DNA of 64,000 nt from Theodoxus fluviatilis. Its lineage: Eukaryota; Mollusca; Gastropoda; Cycloneritida; Neritidae. Below are positions 12,750 to 27,826 of the stretch, piece by piece. Every line of letters begins with the position of its first letter. Within the stretch, counting starts at the first letter, position 1. The notes beneath the pieces are model-generated. The model saw only the letters and a list, made by a program, of their open reading frames with translations, ran no database searches and was not told the origin of the DNA. Where the stretch lies: positions 2,501-66,500 of the forward strand of contig JAWQFJ010016987.1 of assembly GCA_034096865.1 (NCBI GenBank), in the 5' to 3' direction. The position numbers were made by a program, and so were the translations under genes.

Positions 12750-13400
12750 ACATTCTAATTTTCAAAAATGTCTATATAGCTGTTTAACAATGACATTGCT
12801 TCTGATCGTCTCCGAAACGCCTTATACAGATACATCGCAATATTTCTTCAGGCACAAACATCGTTATTTGAGAAAATGTTTGTCACAGGTCCTTCAGCAT
12901 CATGCTGTATACTTGGTAGTATGTGTTTCATGCGTAAGTCATAAGTAGCTGGACAGTGAAATAAAAAATGAATTTCATCTTCTTCATTTTCCATGCATAA
13001 TGGACATATATTTATGTAAGGAATTGCACTGTATCTATACTTATGTACGTACAAATTGCTTATTCCCATTCTGAAACGTATCAGGGCATCTCTAAAGACT
13101 TTTTTATCTACTACATATAGATACGGCTCTACGAATTGATCCACCTTAAGTAGTCTATAAAAGGAATATCTGACACTTGACTGTAGCTGATTTCTCCAGT
13201 CGTTTTTGTAACGTTCAATCATTCTACTTTTCAGTTGTTTTAAGAAGGTCGTTTCGTTTGGAACCATTTGACTGTCCCACTCTCTTTCAAAATTATACTT
13301 CAACAATAACATTTTTTATTCCTGTAGCCCAACTAAATCTATCATCCACCGTTTTTAGCATTGACATGTACATTTGGTGAGGATATCTATCATGGCCCAT
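12750..13400 (-). pseudogene. 5'-truncated non-LTR retrotransposon, RT C-terminal region with zinc-knuckle-like motif
   Basis: Minus-strand reading first gives MYMSMLKTVDDRFSWATG. It then changes frame near 13300 and continues FLKQLKSRMIERYKNDWRNQ and ALIRFRMGISNLYVH. A C-x2-C-x8-H-x4-C motif follows (CPLCMENEEDEIHFLFHC), the zf-RVT type arrangement at the end of many LINE ORF2 proteins. A TGA interrupts the frame at about 12848, and a further 30-odd residues (YLYKAFRRRSEAM) follow in the same frame. One frameshift and one stop make it inactive. Minus-strand AATAAA lies just before the (TC)n that closes the 3' end. Confidence 0.8.
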
Positions 13401-13411
13401 TCTGAAGAGTT

Positions 13412-13745
<334 letters not shown>

Positions 13746-14452
13746 AAATCAGGCAGACTAAAATATAAGTCAGTATCTACAAAGTAGACATAAATGCTGT
13801 AAATACATCAACAAAACTTATTTTGGCATCTGTGTGCATCTTGTGTGGTGCTATTGCACCCAAGATGAAAGAACAATACTTGCAAAACCAAAATACAAGA
13901 GAAACATTAAGGTAAAACAAAATTAAAACAGCAACTGAATAAAAGGTTTTTACAAACAAGTCTCATCACCAAAAAAGCACCTTAACTTCCATTGCTGTGG
14001 CTGGTAGCAAACCATGAACTTGGGCAAAATAATAAAACTGACAGCATCACATACACATGAAATAATCTATGGAATTCATTTCCCCCAGCATTAAACAACT
14101 TAATATTGCTTCTTGTGTTCATGTTCATTGCAGTGGGGTAAGAGTCTGAAATGCCCAGACAGTAGATCAAATTTTTCTTGCTCTTATAAGACCTTTCAAT
14201 GATAGGCCAACCTCTTTTAATCCTCAGACTCAAGGTTAACTGGAACAGTGATGAGAATTTCTGCTAACTCACAGTAATCATTCTACATTGATTACAAGTA
14301 AGTTTTTAGCTGCCATTTTAATTAATATAAGATGTGTCCAAGTCTGAGTACAGGTATTGATATTCACACAGTGACTTCAATAACTGAAACAGTTTATATG
14401 TCACCCATGGTTTTATCTTCTACAGAGGTGGGCATGTGGTGTGTGTGTGTGT

Positions 14453-14530
<78 letters not shown>

Positions 14531-17500
14531 ACGAACATGTTTCCATGATATTCATAGTATCTATTCCAATTTTTTTTGCAATTGTAAACATTATAATTTC
14601 ATGCCGACCCAAATTCTCCTATTCTACTCAGGCAACTCTTACACTATTTCCAATTTGCAACCAATAGCTGTTCTAAAGCTGTCTTGCCTACCTTGATATC
14701 AATGTCCACATAATAAGACAAAGGAGTCATGCACTAGGAAACAAGATTGACAAAAAGTACATTGGTATGAAAGTGATAAATGCATGGATCAAAAACCAAA
14801 GAGAATAGCAAACAAGTCAGTATCAAAATATGAATCACAGGATCATTCTGGAAGACAACTGTAAGTATTTTACTCGTTAAGTGTGCTGACAGCATGAAAG
14901 TCGGGGCCTTCCTAGGTGTGAGCTAGAAAGGACAGTGAATCCACAAAACATGTCTACAGGACTACCAGCAGCTTCCTTGGCCTGCCTCAAGATGTTGATG
15001 TGGTTCAGGAACCGAGGAAGTCAAGAGAGGTGTCAAGGTACCTGTTAGACTGCAGATTAGAAACAGAGTTTGAGGGTTTGAGGGCAATAGCAGAAGCGAC
15101 TAACAATCTTCAAGAAGCAATAACAAACAGCCACATGCCCAATCTTCAAGTCCAGACCCAATGATAAGATACTGCCATAACAGGGTGCCTAATTAAACCA
15201 CTGCAGTTGAGATTGGTGGAGAAGACTTCAATCTGGAGCAAAGCTATCATTAGTCAAGATAGAGACATGATGCCAAAACATCTCCAACCCCAAATATTTC
15301 ACCTCTTTTCCCTCGTCATTCGACAGGGCAGAAAGTGCTTGCCTGGATCCAACTCTTTATGTTCAACTTACTAATGACTGTCTACAACAACCTCAGATTC
15401 ATTAGTTATCAGACCAGGTTTACATAATGAAAATCTGCTGCCTCTGATGAAATTAGCATTCAAGAGTGATAAGGATGCAGCCTTGCATATTTCTGTATCT
15501 AGAAGCAATATAGAGAGGCATGGATCATTTCGTGTCAAAGCCACTAGCAGGGAGCATGTAGAACTATGAATATCACAACTGAAATGCCTACTTAGAAAGG
15601 AGTACCCTTATTTTGGCCTGGAAGTAATCAAAATCCTTCAGAACAGTGAAACTCCCTCTGTATAACTGCATTAATACTAAACTGTCCAAGCACTGACAAC
15701 AACCGGCAGCCATGTTTGCAATTCATGCATCCTAGGAGTATAAAAACTTCCTTCCCTTCATTCAAAACCACAAAAACTATTGATCTTGACCTCAATTTCT
15801 GAGCACTCATGGTTAAACAATCCGACACCAACGAAGGCAAGCACAATAAGAAATGTGGCAAGCTTTGATAACTAAATGTTTAAATCTGTGTAGAAGCTGT
15901 CAGGTTTTCCTACACAGAAAATCTAAGCCTCAATAACCTTGAAAAATAGCCTGAAGCATAAAACACACAATTCTTGCAAATTAATCATGCGTAGAACAGT
16001 AAAAATCAATATTTTACATACTGGTATATTAACAATACAAAAATTCAGTATTGCATCTACCATCCTAGCTGTCAGTTGTCACTTCCTGTCAAACCATGGC
16101 TTTCCTATCACAAAAATTGCGATTATACATGTACGTAGAGTTCACTTTCCCATCTCATACAAAAATGCATCTGCAACTCTTAACAGGGATGTAAAAATTA
16201 ACAAATAAAAATGCAATAGCAATACAGTCGCAGTGAGACAACATAACACACATCCCTTGTGGCAGCGACTGTCAATAAGTTTACTACGGCATTCACACAG
16301 TAACTGACAATTACAGACCAAATCTGGCACAATATAGTAATTTCGGGGATTAACTGCACACACCAGGGTAGCACATTAAAGCTTGCAACAAAATCAACCT
16401 CTTTCTGTGAATGAAAAAAATGTAATGGGCTGCAAGCAATTGCAGACACACATGCAAAGCATGCACAAAATGAACCACGTTACATCAGAACGCCACAGAA
16501 ATGAAGCACATTGTGATTCCCACACACCCCAAAGAATGCCAGCCAGATTGTGGTAGAGTAGGGCTCACTATGCTAAGGCTAATAAAGAGGACAACACACA
16601 ATGAGGCACGTCAGGAGTCCTTTCATGAGATTGTCAGGGATGCCTGCACATCTATTTATGCTTGCAGTGTGAAGCCATCATGTCAGACGTCAGTGTCTGC
16701 ATCCATCCTGCTAGAAGAAACTCCTTATCAAGTCATCTTCTGGCAAAGATGATAAAACAACCCATAATTGCCATTCACAAAGTATCTTTCCCTATGAGGT
16801 CATCAGATCTACAGGAATGGGAAGCAATAGTGGGTATCTCATGTTTACAGCCGTTAAAGTTAAAACAATTTGAAGAGATTCACTTTCGTTTAAAAAGTCA
16901 TTTCAACAATAATACCTCAGGTTAGAAAATTGATTGTGTTCAATGAACACAATTTTCACTTTTATGAGATTCTTATGTCTTTTGAAGGAATCACAGGTAA
17001 AAAGCAAACAAAACTACTTTTTAGATCTGAAAACTGTATAGTAAATTTTTAATGTTTTGCATTTTGCCTTGATGCAGTGTGCACTATACCAACTTACAGT
17101 AGAATGTGGCCAGTAAAAAGACTCATAAATCAACATTTACCAATTTAAAACAGGTATAGCACAATATCAGTTTAGATTCTCTTGGGCAAAGGGCTTTGGG
17201 GACACCTAGTAGTCGAAGGACACTGGGATACATTTCAGTTGTAAGCATTACAATTTAATCAAAGGCACTACAGTCCAAGATTCACTGCCTGCCAAGACGT
17301 CTGGCTGCCATGATTATGTTTCCTCTTGGGCATTACCCTTGCAAAGGGGAGTATTTGAAAGAGAAGCAAGTCCATTTCATTGCTCAGGATACAACTACTT
17401 CCAAATCTATTTCTGCAGCAGAATCAATCAAGAGTTTAATTTCCTGTGCCAGCAGGAAAACCCTCAAAAACTAACAAGATTATTCACAAAGATGTTCAGG

Positions 17501-18071
17501 TGGAGAGGTGTCCATCACATATTTACAAATAAAAGTAGTCTCACTGACTGAAAGTTTATCACCATGCTAATACATGATAAAAATCTAATTATTTATAACC
17601 AATGATTTATGAGAATAAATATTAAAATAAAGAGAGGAAACTACACCAATATTGGTTCATTGGCAAAATCACAATATCACTGGAAAACCCATGCACTCAA
17701 ACATCTGGATCCAAGTACATGTATACCAACACCAAAGAGTGGATAACGAGACAGGTGACGGGAAAGTGTTCACAGGCAAGGTTTCCCTTCCCCACACCGC
17801 TGGATTACAACTTCACATGCAAAAGCACAGAGGGAGTTCAACAAAGCAAAATCAGTGGACACTTCACAAATTGATATCACATGCACCGCATGCTGGCACA
17901 GGCTCAGAGAGTGTATGTACATTGTCTTGCCATGCAAAGACCACTGTGCTGATGAGACACACAGGGCATGGACAGCCTGCTTCAGCCACCACAAGCAATC
18001 ACCCACTCTCACATTCACACAGTTGAAGCCAGTCAGATCAAGCAAGCCAGGCCACTCACAACAAGTGAATA
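13746..18071. other. region downstream of the C16orf89 homologue (possible 3' UTR plus intergenic)
   Basis: No exon-like sequence was found. It contains a (GT)n tract at 14437-14529 and is otherwise unremarkable. I cannot place the end of the C16orf89 transcript: I see no clearly positioned minus-strand AATAAA close behind the stop codon. Confidence 0.45.
14437..14529. repeat. (GT)n microsatellite
   Basis: About 90 bp of GT with a single GA interruption. Confidence 0.95.
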
Positions 18072-21000
18072 TCATAACCTAAAGAAACCCTTAGGGCCAA
18101 AGCGAATGTGAAGTCTTCGCCTTCGGACAAATTTGTAGGCCAGGAAGAAGAGAATAAAGAAGCTGATGGAGAAAATGAAGTACATCACTTTGGGAGACAG
18201 CTGAGAGGGATTCAAGTCTTTGTGGAGCGTCTCTTTGGGGTATTCAGCCTGATGGCCCATGTAGGGTACTTCCACCTTCCCTTTCTCCATCGACTCTTTC
18301 TTTGGCGAGTCAACATTTTTCTTCTCTGGTTCTATATTGGGTTCATCATAGTATGTATACTCTACATCATCCTGAGCTTGCTGATCTGCAGTGTCTTTCT
18401 TCTTTCCTTCAATAGCAACTCCATTCTCATCCTCCCTCTTCAAGTCATGGCCAGCCAGCCCCGCATGTCTCCTAGGTCCCCCCGCTGCCTGCCTGTCTCC
18501 TCCAAAGTGCACTATCTTTCGGTCCCTGTTGTTGGGGTCAATGTTGTTGTTCTCTGGATACATTTCATCGTCATTGTCATTGGTGTCGTTGTAGTCAGCA
18601 TCAGTATCCCCATCGTCTTTGTAGTTGGCATCCTCATCTGCGTTGTCCTCACCTAGCTCTTCATCTTCATTGAAATCCATGTTCTCCCCATCAGCACCAC
18701 CATCAAGCATGTTGTCAATGGGATTCTCATCTGCATCCTCCTCTTCTTCCTCCTCCTCCTCCTCTTTGAAGTCGTTTTCATTCTGAATCATGTTCTGCTT
18801 GACAGGGATGAGGCCTTCCTTCTTTACCTTCTGCGAGTCAGCAGCCAAATTGCCTTTCTCCAGCAGTGTCCTGGATGTCTCCTGCAGGATGTGGCCAGTC
18901 TGATTTAGGACCATGGGGCCAGGGTCGATCAGGTACCGCAAGTACATCACCAAAGCTCCACTAGCCACTGCTGACTTGTGCGAGAGGCATCCATCTGGAA
19001 GAGATGGAAAGGAACAAAAAAAAATAAAACCATTGCTGAAGATTGGAATCAATAAAGGAGGAATACTGGCTTCCTTGCTGGACATAACGTTTGATCAATA
19101 TCATAACCTTTCCAGTCATTTGCAACTGCCGAGTCTCCGTTGATGTTCTGAGTCAATTGGAAGTGTGATTGTTTGCTGTTTACCTGAGGCTAAAGTGATT
19201 GACATACTGATGCTTCCAGACTGTTGTAAGTATTGTGATATGCAAAGAAACCCACTAAAGGAACTGATAGTTCTGGGCTACTGTTGATGCATGCATTGCC
19301 AGTACTTCACAAAATGGAATACCGACAAGTAAGAACAATAAGATGGGCCATAAAGTCCCATGCTATCAAGGGAAAGTAAATGATCCTTACATAGACAATG
19401 TGATGCACCCACCCCATCTGTTGCAATGGGGTTCATGTAATGACCTCACTTTTCCATCCAAGCAACGACCAAAATCCATGTACATCAGTGTTATGAATTT
19501 CAAGTCTACAAGTGCAGAAGTTCAGAAGTGGACATTACCTGCAAGCTCTTTCTCAGCCTGCAGTTTTCTTCCAAGCCTGATACCCGGATTCCTCAGGGTG
19601 CGATGTAAGAAGGGAGAGCGCAGACCACCTGGGATTTGCCGGTCCCCCACAAAGGGCACAGGTCGTGGGGGGACAGGGCCATCAGAGCCCTGACCCTGAC
19701 TCTGCCTACTTTGGGAGGGAACGGTCCGCAGACTGCGAGGCTTGTCCTTGGGCCAGCCCCGGACTGCCTGCTTCAGGGGATCCAGTGGGGCATTCTGAGA
19801 CTGCATGATGGCCTGTCGCCAGTTGGGAACAGCTGCTTTTGGGGGAACAGCCATTCCTGGGACACCAGCAGCTGCCTCTGGAGGAGCATCTATGTTGTTC
19901 TTCAGTTTCCAATGGCGGATGGCCGATACACTGGGAAGGTTCTGTGCAGCGCCCCTGTTGTCCTGTGACAGAAGGTTCTGTTCTCTGGCTTTCTCTCCTC
20001 TAAGACTGTTGCCATCCAGTGCAGGCATTTCCTGTTGGTTTGCTTGTCTCACTTGATTCTCCCTTGCAGCCTCAGCTGGAGCTTGTACTGGCATTCTCAA
20101 CACAGGCTGATGTGGGGCCATGTTTTGGGCAGCTTGTTCTGCGGGAAATTTCTGGGGTAACGACTGGACCTGGTCTTGCTTGTCCTGTCTCATCATCATC
20201 ACTGGTTCCTTGAAGGAGGGTTGGCGCGTACGGTGGTTTTTCCCTCCTGACTGCTTTCCACTAAGTTGGGTCTCAGGGAGTTCCCCATTCTTGCCATAGC
20301 AGCCACTGGGCAACTGCCAGGAGAGAATCTGTTGCAGATATTCACTGCTGAGAAATTCATAAAACCCCAGGCTAGGGCACACAAATTCTGCAAAGACAAG
20401 GTGAGAAAACTGAGTGAGTGCACCATTGCTTTTCAGTGTGGATGGATGGATGGATGGATGTTAATGACTCATCAGCCTATGCAGGCTATGTAAGGCCTTT
20501 AAGCATGATCACAACTAGAAGAGTTTACAGTTAGCACAAATCCATCATGATTTCCCTAATTATTCGCCTCATATGAAATGCACAGGGAAACGCGGTGGGT
20601 CTATTCTGACCCCCAACCCGCAGGGTGCGTTTGCTTTTCAGCAGCTGAAGCAGTATGTATCAAACTGCACATGAAGTACATGCCTGAGAAAAGTGTAAAA
20701 TCTGCAGTTATCATGATTATGAGAATTGATTCAACATTGACTGTGCAAATTGTCTTTTTTCTCTGTTTTAAGAGCACAGTTAAAAGGCAAAAAAGAAAGG
20801 AAGATTATCCATGTCTTGGCTTCAACACAAAAAACATCACCAACGCTCTGTATGAAGGCCTTAAAAAAAACTAATCGTTTACAAACGAGACTTACGCTGC
20901 TCAAGAAACAGGTCTTGATAGCTGGGTAGGATAGTGCCATGCATGACGGTTTGGACACTGCTCTCCATTTCCTGGAAGTTGTTGGCACAGAACACGGCCT

Positions 21001-21860
21001 GCTCTTCATCAATGCCACCAGCCCCGATGTTCTTCAGCTGGTAGTTTACAACATCGCCACAGCCAACCTGCCAAAAAAATAAAAGCTTGGTAGTGTGAGA
21101 AAGAACTAATATCTCCCTAAACAGGAACAGCACACTCTGCATGCAGCTCCAGTCAAGACAGCTCCAGTCCAGTGGTCAGTGGTCTTGCATGCAGTCTATG
21201 GGAAGCTGACAGGTGCAGTGTTTGCAGCTGCACAGATCCTTAAGTTGCATTATTGGGCAAACTGCTTCACCTGCATTGCCTCTCCTACCATGGAGTAAAT
21301 CCAGTTTCTGGGCACAACATAGCCACAACCAGAAATGAAATTCCCCAAACATCATTTTTTAAATAAAAGGGACAATTTAAATCAAGCAAAAACATCAAAT
21401 TATTTTCATTATTGGAAAATATATTACCATGCATGAGAAAACAAGGCTTAAGTACACAAAACAAAACGAGATATTTCAACCACAATATTATTTATTTATT
21501 CAAGCATATTTAAGAAAAAACAGCATGTTCAAGGCAGAAATCTTTCTCTTTTTTTTATATCAACATAAATATATGGAAATTGTACTTGTGACTTAGTACA
21601 CAGAAAAATTTATGAAGCGTCGTCTCAACAACTGCTTTTTGTACTGTGGCTTTGCTTCTCATGCAGAGTCACTTATGACTAAAGTAACAGCACCAACTCT
21701 CAAATCCAAAAACACTTTCAGTAAACACTCACAATTGAATAAAGAAACAAATAAATAAATGAACAAACAAGTGAATGAATGAATAAATAAATGAATGAAT
21801 ATTCAATAAATTATGTATTGACACCATTTCTGGTCCTCTATACTATACCATCATTTGCAT

Positions 21861-21933
<73 letters not shown>

Positions 21934-24900
21934 CGTGCGTGCAAGCGAGCAAAAGCCAAATTTGACCAACTTCTCCTTTTTTTTTTCCTTCACAACTTAT
22001 GAGCTTTCCCACATTAAGTGAACACCAATAATGGGGCACATGGCACAGACCACCAAAAAAAGTGTTTTGTTTGTTTCAGAGATGATGATTTGGACCCTGA
22101 AATGCTGAGACTGGATGAAAATCAAAATGATGAGCTGAAAGTTTGCTTGCACAAGTAGAAATGGATGCCATAATTGTAAAAATCATGTTAGAAAATTGCT
22201 ATATTTATGGTTAATTTGTTTTGACTTTATTATTAAACTTTAAAAGTCAAATTTTCCAAAATGTGGATTTCCTTTCTATGGTGACCTTTTTCTGCCCCTA
22301 AATATAAAGTGACTTGGAAGATAGCACATTGAATTTTAGCATGTTTGCATATAAATAGATGTAGAGCAATAAGACTAGTCAGAAAACTTTAACTTTATTT
22401 GCTACTTTTAATCATGTCATGCCGGAAGGGGTTTATTTCTGATTATAATGTCACTTACCCATAGAAACATTTGTAAGTGCAACAAATACATTTTAATGTG
22501 TTATTGTGCAATATAGTCCTTCTTCTTTGTTTGCAACCATTGCAGATCATAAAAAGGTTGATCATTGTAGTTTGAGAGAAGAGCAAAAATAGGTATACAT
22601 ATTTTTCAGTTACTATGTCATAAATCATTAATAACTCATTCTGAAACAATGAAAATAAGTCTGAATATTCCTTGAAGTGTGTTTGTATTGTTTGCAAAAT
22701 TTCAATAATATACCATTTATATTTGCTGAGCAATGAATGTTTTTTCTAATACCCAATTGTGACCCCGCACCACCAAACCAGTCTTAAGGTGGATTTTATC
22801 ATTTTTGAGATGTTTATATTTTTGAACTCTACAGAGTTTCCTGATTAATTTGACACCAAAACGAACCTGGTAGCTAAAGAATTGTGGAAGTTATAACGAG
22901 TTGAAGTTGAAAACTCAGTCGCGACTTGTTTTGAGAAAACGGACCTCAAAGTTTTGCATGCAATCCTCACACATTCTCCTTAGCAACAGGGTCTTAGAAT
23001 TATCCAATCATCTTGATTTTTGGCACAGCAGAAGAAAGCAAAGAAAGCGTGCGAAAGACCATGTGTTGAGGTTCTGCAAGGGTTACGTGTTGTTTTGCAG
23101 GGTCAAAATTGGTCGATTTTGGCAAATAAAAATGCTCTAAGTTATCACAATTATAACTTTAATTAATTTTTTAATGCACTTAAATACATTTTTAAGACAT
23201 AAAACTTATACCATTTTATAGATTAATTTTTAGAGAATGCAATGAACCGAAAACCTCAATTTCACCCAGGCAGACCCCCACCACCTTCAGAGCTGTGTAG
23301 TGCCGTTTCGATGATTGCGAGTTAAGACTGATTTCCAGAAATGGGTCACAATTGTTCTATGCCATGTGCCCTCATAAAAAGCTCGTACTATGGGATATAT
23401 ATAAACAAAGCTTCATTTTGTATGCCTCATGATTTGTTTGTTTGTTTCCTTTCTTTAAAAATTCAACATTTGATCAATTCAACATTTGATCAATTCTCCA
23501 AAAGGAAAAACTAGACAAGAATTTTTTTAAATAATTAGTCTAATGACAGAGGACAGGTATAGAAATAAAAAGGCTTCAGACAGCTTTCATCCCTGCCTTT
23601 CACAAGGTCACATGGCCTTACAATAAAAACTACATTTGATGGCCAGCCATCTTGTTCTAGACTGAATTAAAAGCACTCCTTCTGGTGCAGAACATGGCAG
23701 TACGTTCCCTGGTCCAGTGCATTCCCTGACTGCTCACCTTTTCTGCCAGCATTGTCCACAGCATCTGGTGGGTGATGCTGTAACCATATGAACCACGCCG
23801 AGTCATGACGGTCAGGCACTGATTGGAGAGGCTGCACTTGGGTTTCTTTCCCGTTCCCAGCAGCTCCATCATGCACCGGTCACTCATGTCCTCACTCAAA
23901 TTCACTGTTGCAAGAGAAGCAGACAGTCAAAACTAGACATGAACGATAGTCAGCAAAATGCTTTTGTGTGCATGTCTAAACCAGCAGTAAGCACTAGACA
24001 GTTTGCAAAATGTACTGGCATACACGTGTAAACTAGACATCAGGAGCTAAATTTCATGGGCTGGAGATGAGGTAACAGCAAAATTATTATGGGGTAAGAG
24101 AAATACTTGTGCCACTGCCATTATTAATATGCTCCCTGGGAACTTTTGAGTACTGTGGCTAGACATATAGCCTTGGAAGAAGATGATATTGCATGATTAA
24201 ATGTCACAAGTTGTTACTGCTCTTTCCATAGTGACAGAAGATGATAATATGTCTGTAAAACTGTATGTGAGAATAGAAGACATACACTTGGTCATGGAAG
24301 GTGTTAATCTTTCTCATGCAGAACACTTAATTACAGGGTCACTGAAACAATTATGCTATGTGCATCAAAGAGACATAAACATCTAAACAACCATTTTGGG
24401 TACTTTGTTTTGCTTTCTATCAAAATTATGCAAAGAAATGTTTTGCTCTCTTTCTTGACTGTCAGTATCTTGCAGTTAACAAGCACATAGTGTTCCATTT
24501 TCTAGTTTTACTTTTGATCGCATCAGATTTGTGACACATTTCATTTAGTTCTGCACTTTGGCTGCATAGTTTGACCACGATGTAAAAAAAAATATTTCAG
24601 TAGAGTCCTGAACAGAGAAGACATCGATTCATTTAATGCCAGACTGTTCAAACAAAAACAAAAACAAATGCTTTCCAACAGCAAGCACAGCCACAAGATA
24701 TGCTGAGAAGCAGATGACACAAAGATATGATTCCCTGACTGCGGTTTGAAAACACCACACTCCACAGTAATCACATCCTGAAACCTAACACAACGGCGAT
24801 TTATCGGCGATTTATTTTAACTCCGATTTATCTCTAAACTCAGACGATTCCAACTGCCTGTTCCGCTCTCCCTTGGCTAGAAACCAGTATATATGTGCAC

Positions 24901-27728
24901 GTCCATGATATTGCCTAACACTAGGTGGGACATACCTACTGAAAAATAAACCAAAAGCTATTTACATGTACTGCTGTTGTCTGGAAGCCTCAGTCTTTCC
25001 TGAGTGGGCCTAGTAATTTTTGTAAAAAAATGTCTTATGGTTTTCACACAATTTAAGAAATAAACATGATCCGCAAGCCATGATGTAAGTAACATGGTTT
25101 CCACCTTGCATTCTTTAAACACTCTTTTAACAATAGTTAGCCAAGAATTTATATGTAGATGTTTGCATTTGATGCCAAATAACCTTCTTATTAAGAAAAG
25201 AAAAGATTTTTTTTTTTGGATAGAGTAGATCGAGTGATACTTATGAGGAAACCGTAACTTACGCAAAACACACATAATGCAGTTTTTACTGTATCAAAAT
25301 GGAAACAAATTTTACAAAAAAGGTAATGGAAATCAACACCTATGCAGTCCTTGTTCTAGCTTATGAAATGTATATGAGCAATTCTAAAAAGGTGGCAATG
25401 GCGCATGGTTGTCCAGTAGAGTGTAAATAACACCAAAACTACAAACTTTTTATGATGTTACGTTTATATCATATTGTAGAGAAAAGATTAAAGATATACA
25501 TATAATAAATCTGTTCCGATTGTTGCTTTTGTGTGTGAATGGTCCGCATGTATTTAAAGAGAAACGTGAAAAACCGCCATTACCAAACGTGACATTTTTC
25601 ACCAAGAGGAAAAGGATTCCGTTTTCTCTTGAACCCCACATTTTTTTTCCTAACATCTGGTGGTTTTTAGACAAGAAAATAGTTAATGCTCAACTGCCAG
25701 CAACTAGAACTGAATGTTACCAACGTATTCTGATTTTATTTGGCTTCAAAATCCGCTTTTGCCTCGTCACGGCGTCGTGTCATTGCAGACAAATTTTTCA
25801 GTGTACGATAAGATCAACTATTTTCGGCGTGGTTTATTGGATTGGATCCAGGATTGGTGTAAAGTTATCGATAATATCGTCATAATTCTCAGAAAATTAA
25901 TCAATGCGTTTTTAAAGGAGTTGTAGGATGTGAAAGTTTAGCATCAAATTTCCGTCATAATGTGCCGAATCAACAAAAGCAAAAAAAGATGAATTTTCTT
26001 CGAAACTTTTCTGTTCCCGATCCATAATTTCGTTCTAACACATATGCCGGAAGTGCTGACCGAACAACACGAGGTAAAATGGAGCGCAAACGAAGAGGTA
26101 AGAGGTTTTGTATGTTGTGTCATCAGTTGTGGATGAGTGCCGAGACAACAAAGTACTAACCAGGAAGCCAAAATGCACAGATTTGAAAGCTTAGTTTCTG
26201 CATCTTCCTTCCAAAGAACGCCACATGTTTGGTATCGCATCGAAGCTTCATTTCCCGGCTTTACGTTGCAACTGTTTCCGGTACCGAAGAATAATTACCG
26301 AAGGCACACGAGGTAGAAATCAGAGGCCAGTGCAAACCAATGGAAAGCTTCGAAATAACGGCCTGTCTGTCAGCTAGGCTCTGATTCGCCGCTTGTGTGC
26401 AAGATCACAGCGTGATCACGGCGGAAGTGGCTGGCGGAAACGGCCGAACCATACTTCGACTGGCGGAAGTGGTGGGTGGAAACGGCCGAACCGTACTTCG
26501 ACTGTTTCCGACCTGAACATCGGCCGCCAAAGAAAACATCGGTTTCCTGTGTTGACTTGTCACTGATGACACAAAATTGATTTCTTCAATTAAATTGCTG
26601 CAAAACGGGAATTTTAAGCTGTACCTTTGCTACAGTGAATAAATGTTGTCATTTTTAGTACACAAACAGTAGTTGGTGTCTGTATTGCTTGTTTTTTGTA
26701 ATTACTGAGAAAGTGTACAAACGGATATGTTGACTAGTCACCGATGACATTACAAATGCTTTATAATTACCAAATTCAATTGTTTTTTTTATATAATTGT
26801 TTTACAGGATGTTATTGCATTAGGAATGACATATAATATAGTAAGAATAGTTAGTGTGACATTTTTGGTAATAACATATATTTGTGTTTTTTTTATGACA
26901 TGGGTGACTAGTCAACATTCACCTTTTTCCACTTTAACGCTCACATACACACACACAAAATAGCAAACTATCTTTTTATTCATAATTTATGATAAAATAC
27001 AGTTTGTTCTAACATTATATGCTGATTTCAGTCAAATCTGATGATTTTTACTAAATTAGTAATTAGGTCTAATGTCACACTTATCTTGCCACCTTTTTAG
27101 AATTGCTCATTTCCATTTAGTCACCACTTTTCATTGTGACGTTTCTCTCTGACTTGCATTTGCAGTCCTGCGGCAGTACTCCACTTCAAATGCAAGTTAC
27201 ATTTTGCTTCATTTTAATTTTAATCAAACATTTTCCTTCTCATTCTGTTCTGCATGACACCCCAAGTCTGGCAAAAATAGACACTTCCTGACCAAACCCA
27301 ATCATTGATTCAATTCTTTCACTGTATCATGAGAAAAGTGCTAACCCTGAGGAAGGTACATGCTTGGAGGCCAGATGTAAGACTTGTTTAGTTTCCGGTG
27401 CTTCTTGAGGTAGGTCCAGGGCTTCTCTATGAGGTAATTCATTTTCATGTAGTATTCTTCATCGTCCCGCTTGACAAACTCCAAGGCTTTGTTGCTGGTG
27501 TTGGTGGCCAGGTCAAGCATTTGCTGCAGCCTGGATACCATGGAAGCAGACAGGTGCTGGTGTAAGCCCTGTGCATGCTCCTTGAGCAGCAGGCCCAGGT
27601 GTCCTGAAGTAGAGAGGTAAAGAAAACATATATGCCTCACTCTACATAATGTTCTCTGTTATGTTTGTTATTCAAGCGTAAATACATGGGCTCTCTATAT
27701 ATAATGATTCAGTGACAGTGAAACATAA

Positions 27729-27826
<98 letters not shown>

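Noticed and set aside
18108..18656. 182-residue plus-strand frame rich in Ile/Val
   Set aside because: It is the antisense shadow of the acidic region in the last C16orf89 exon.
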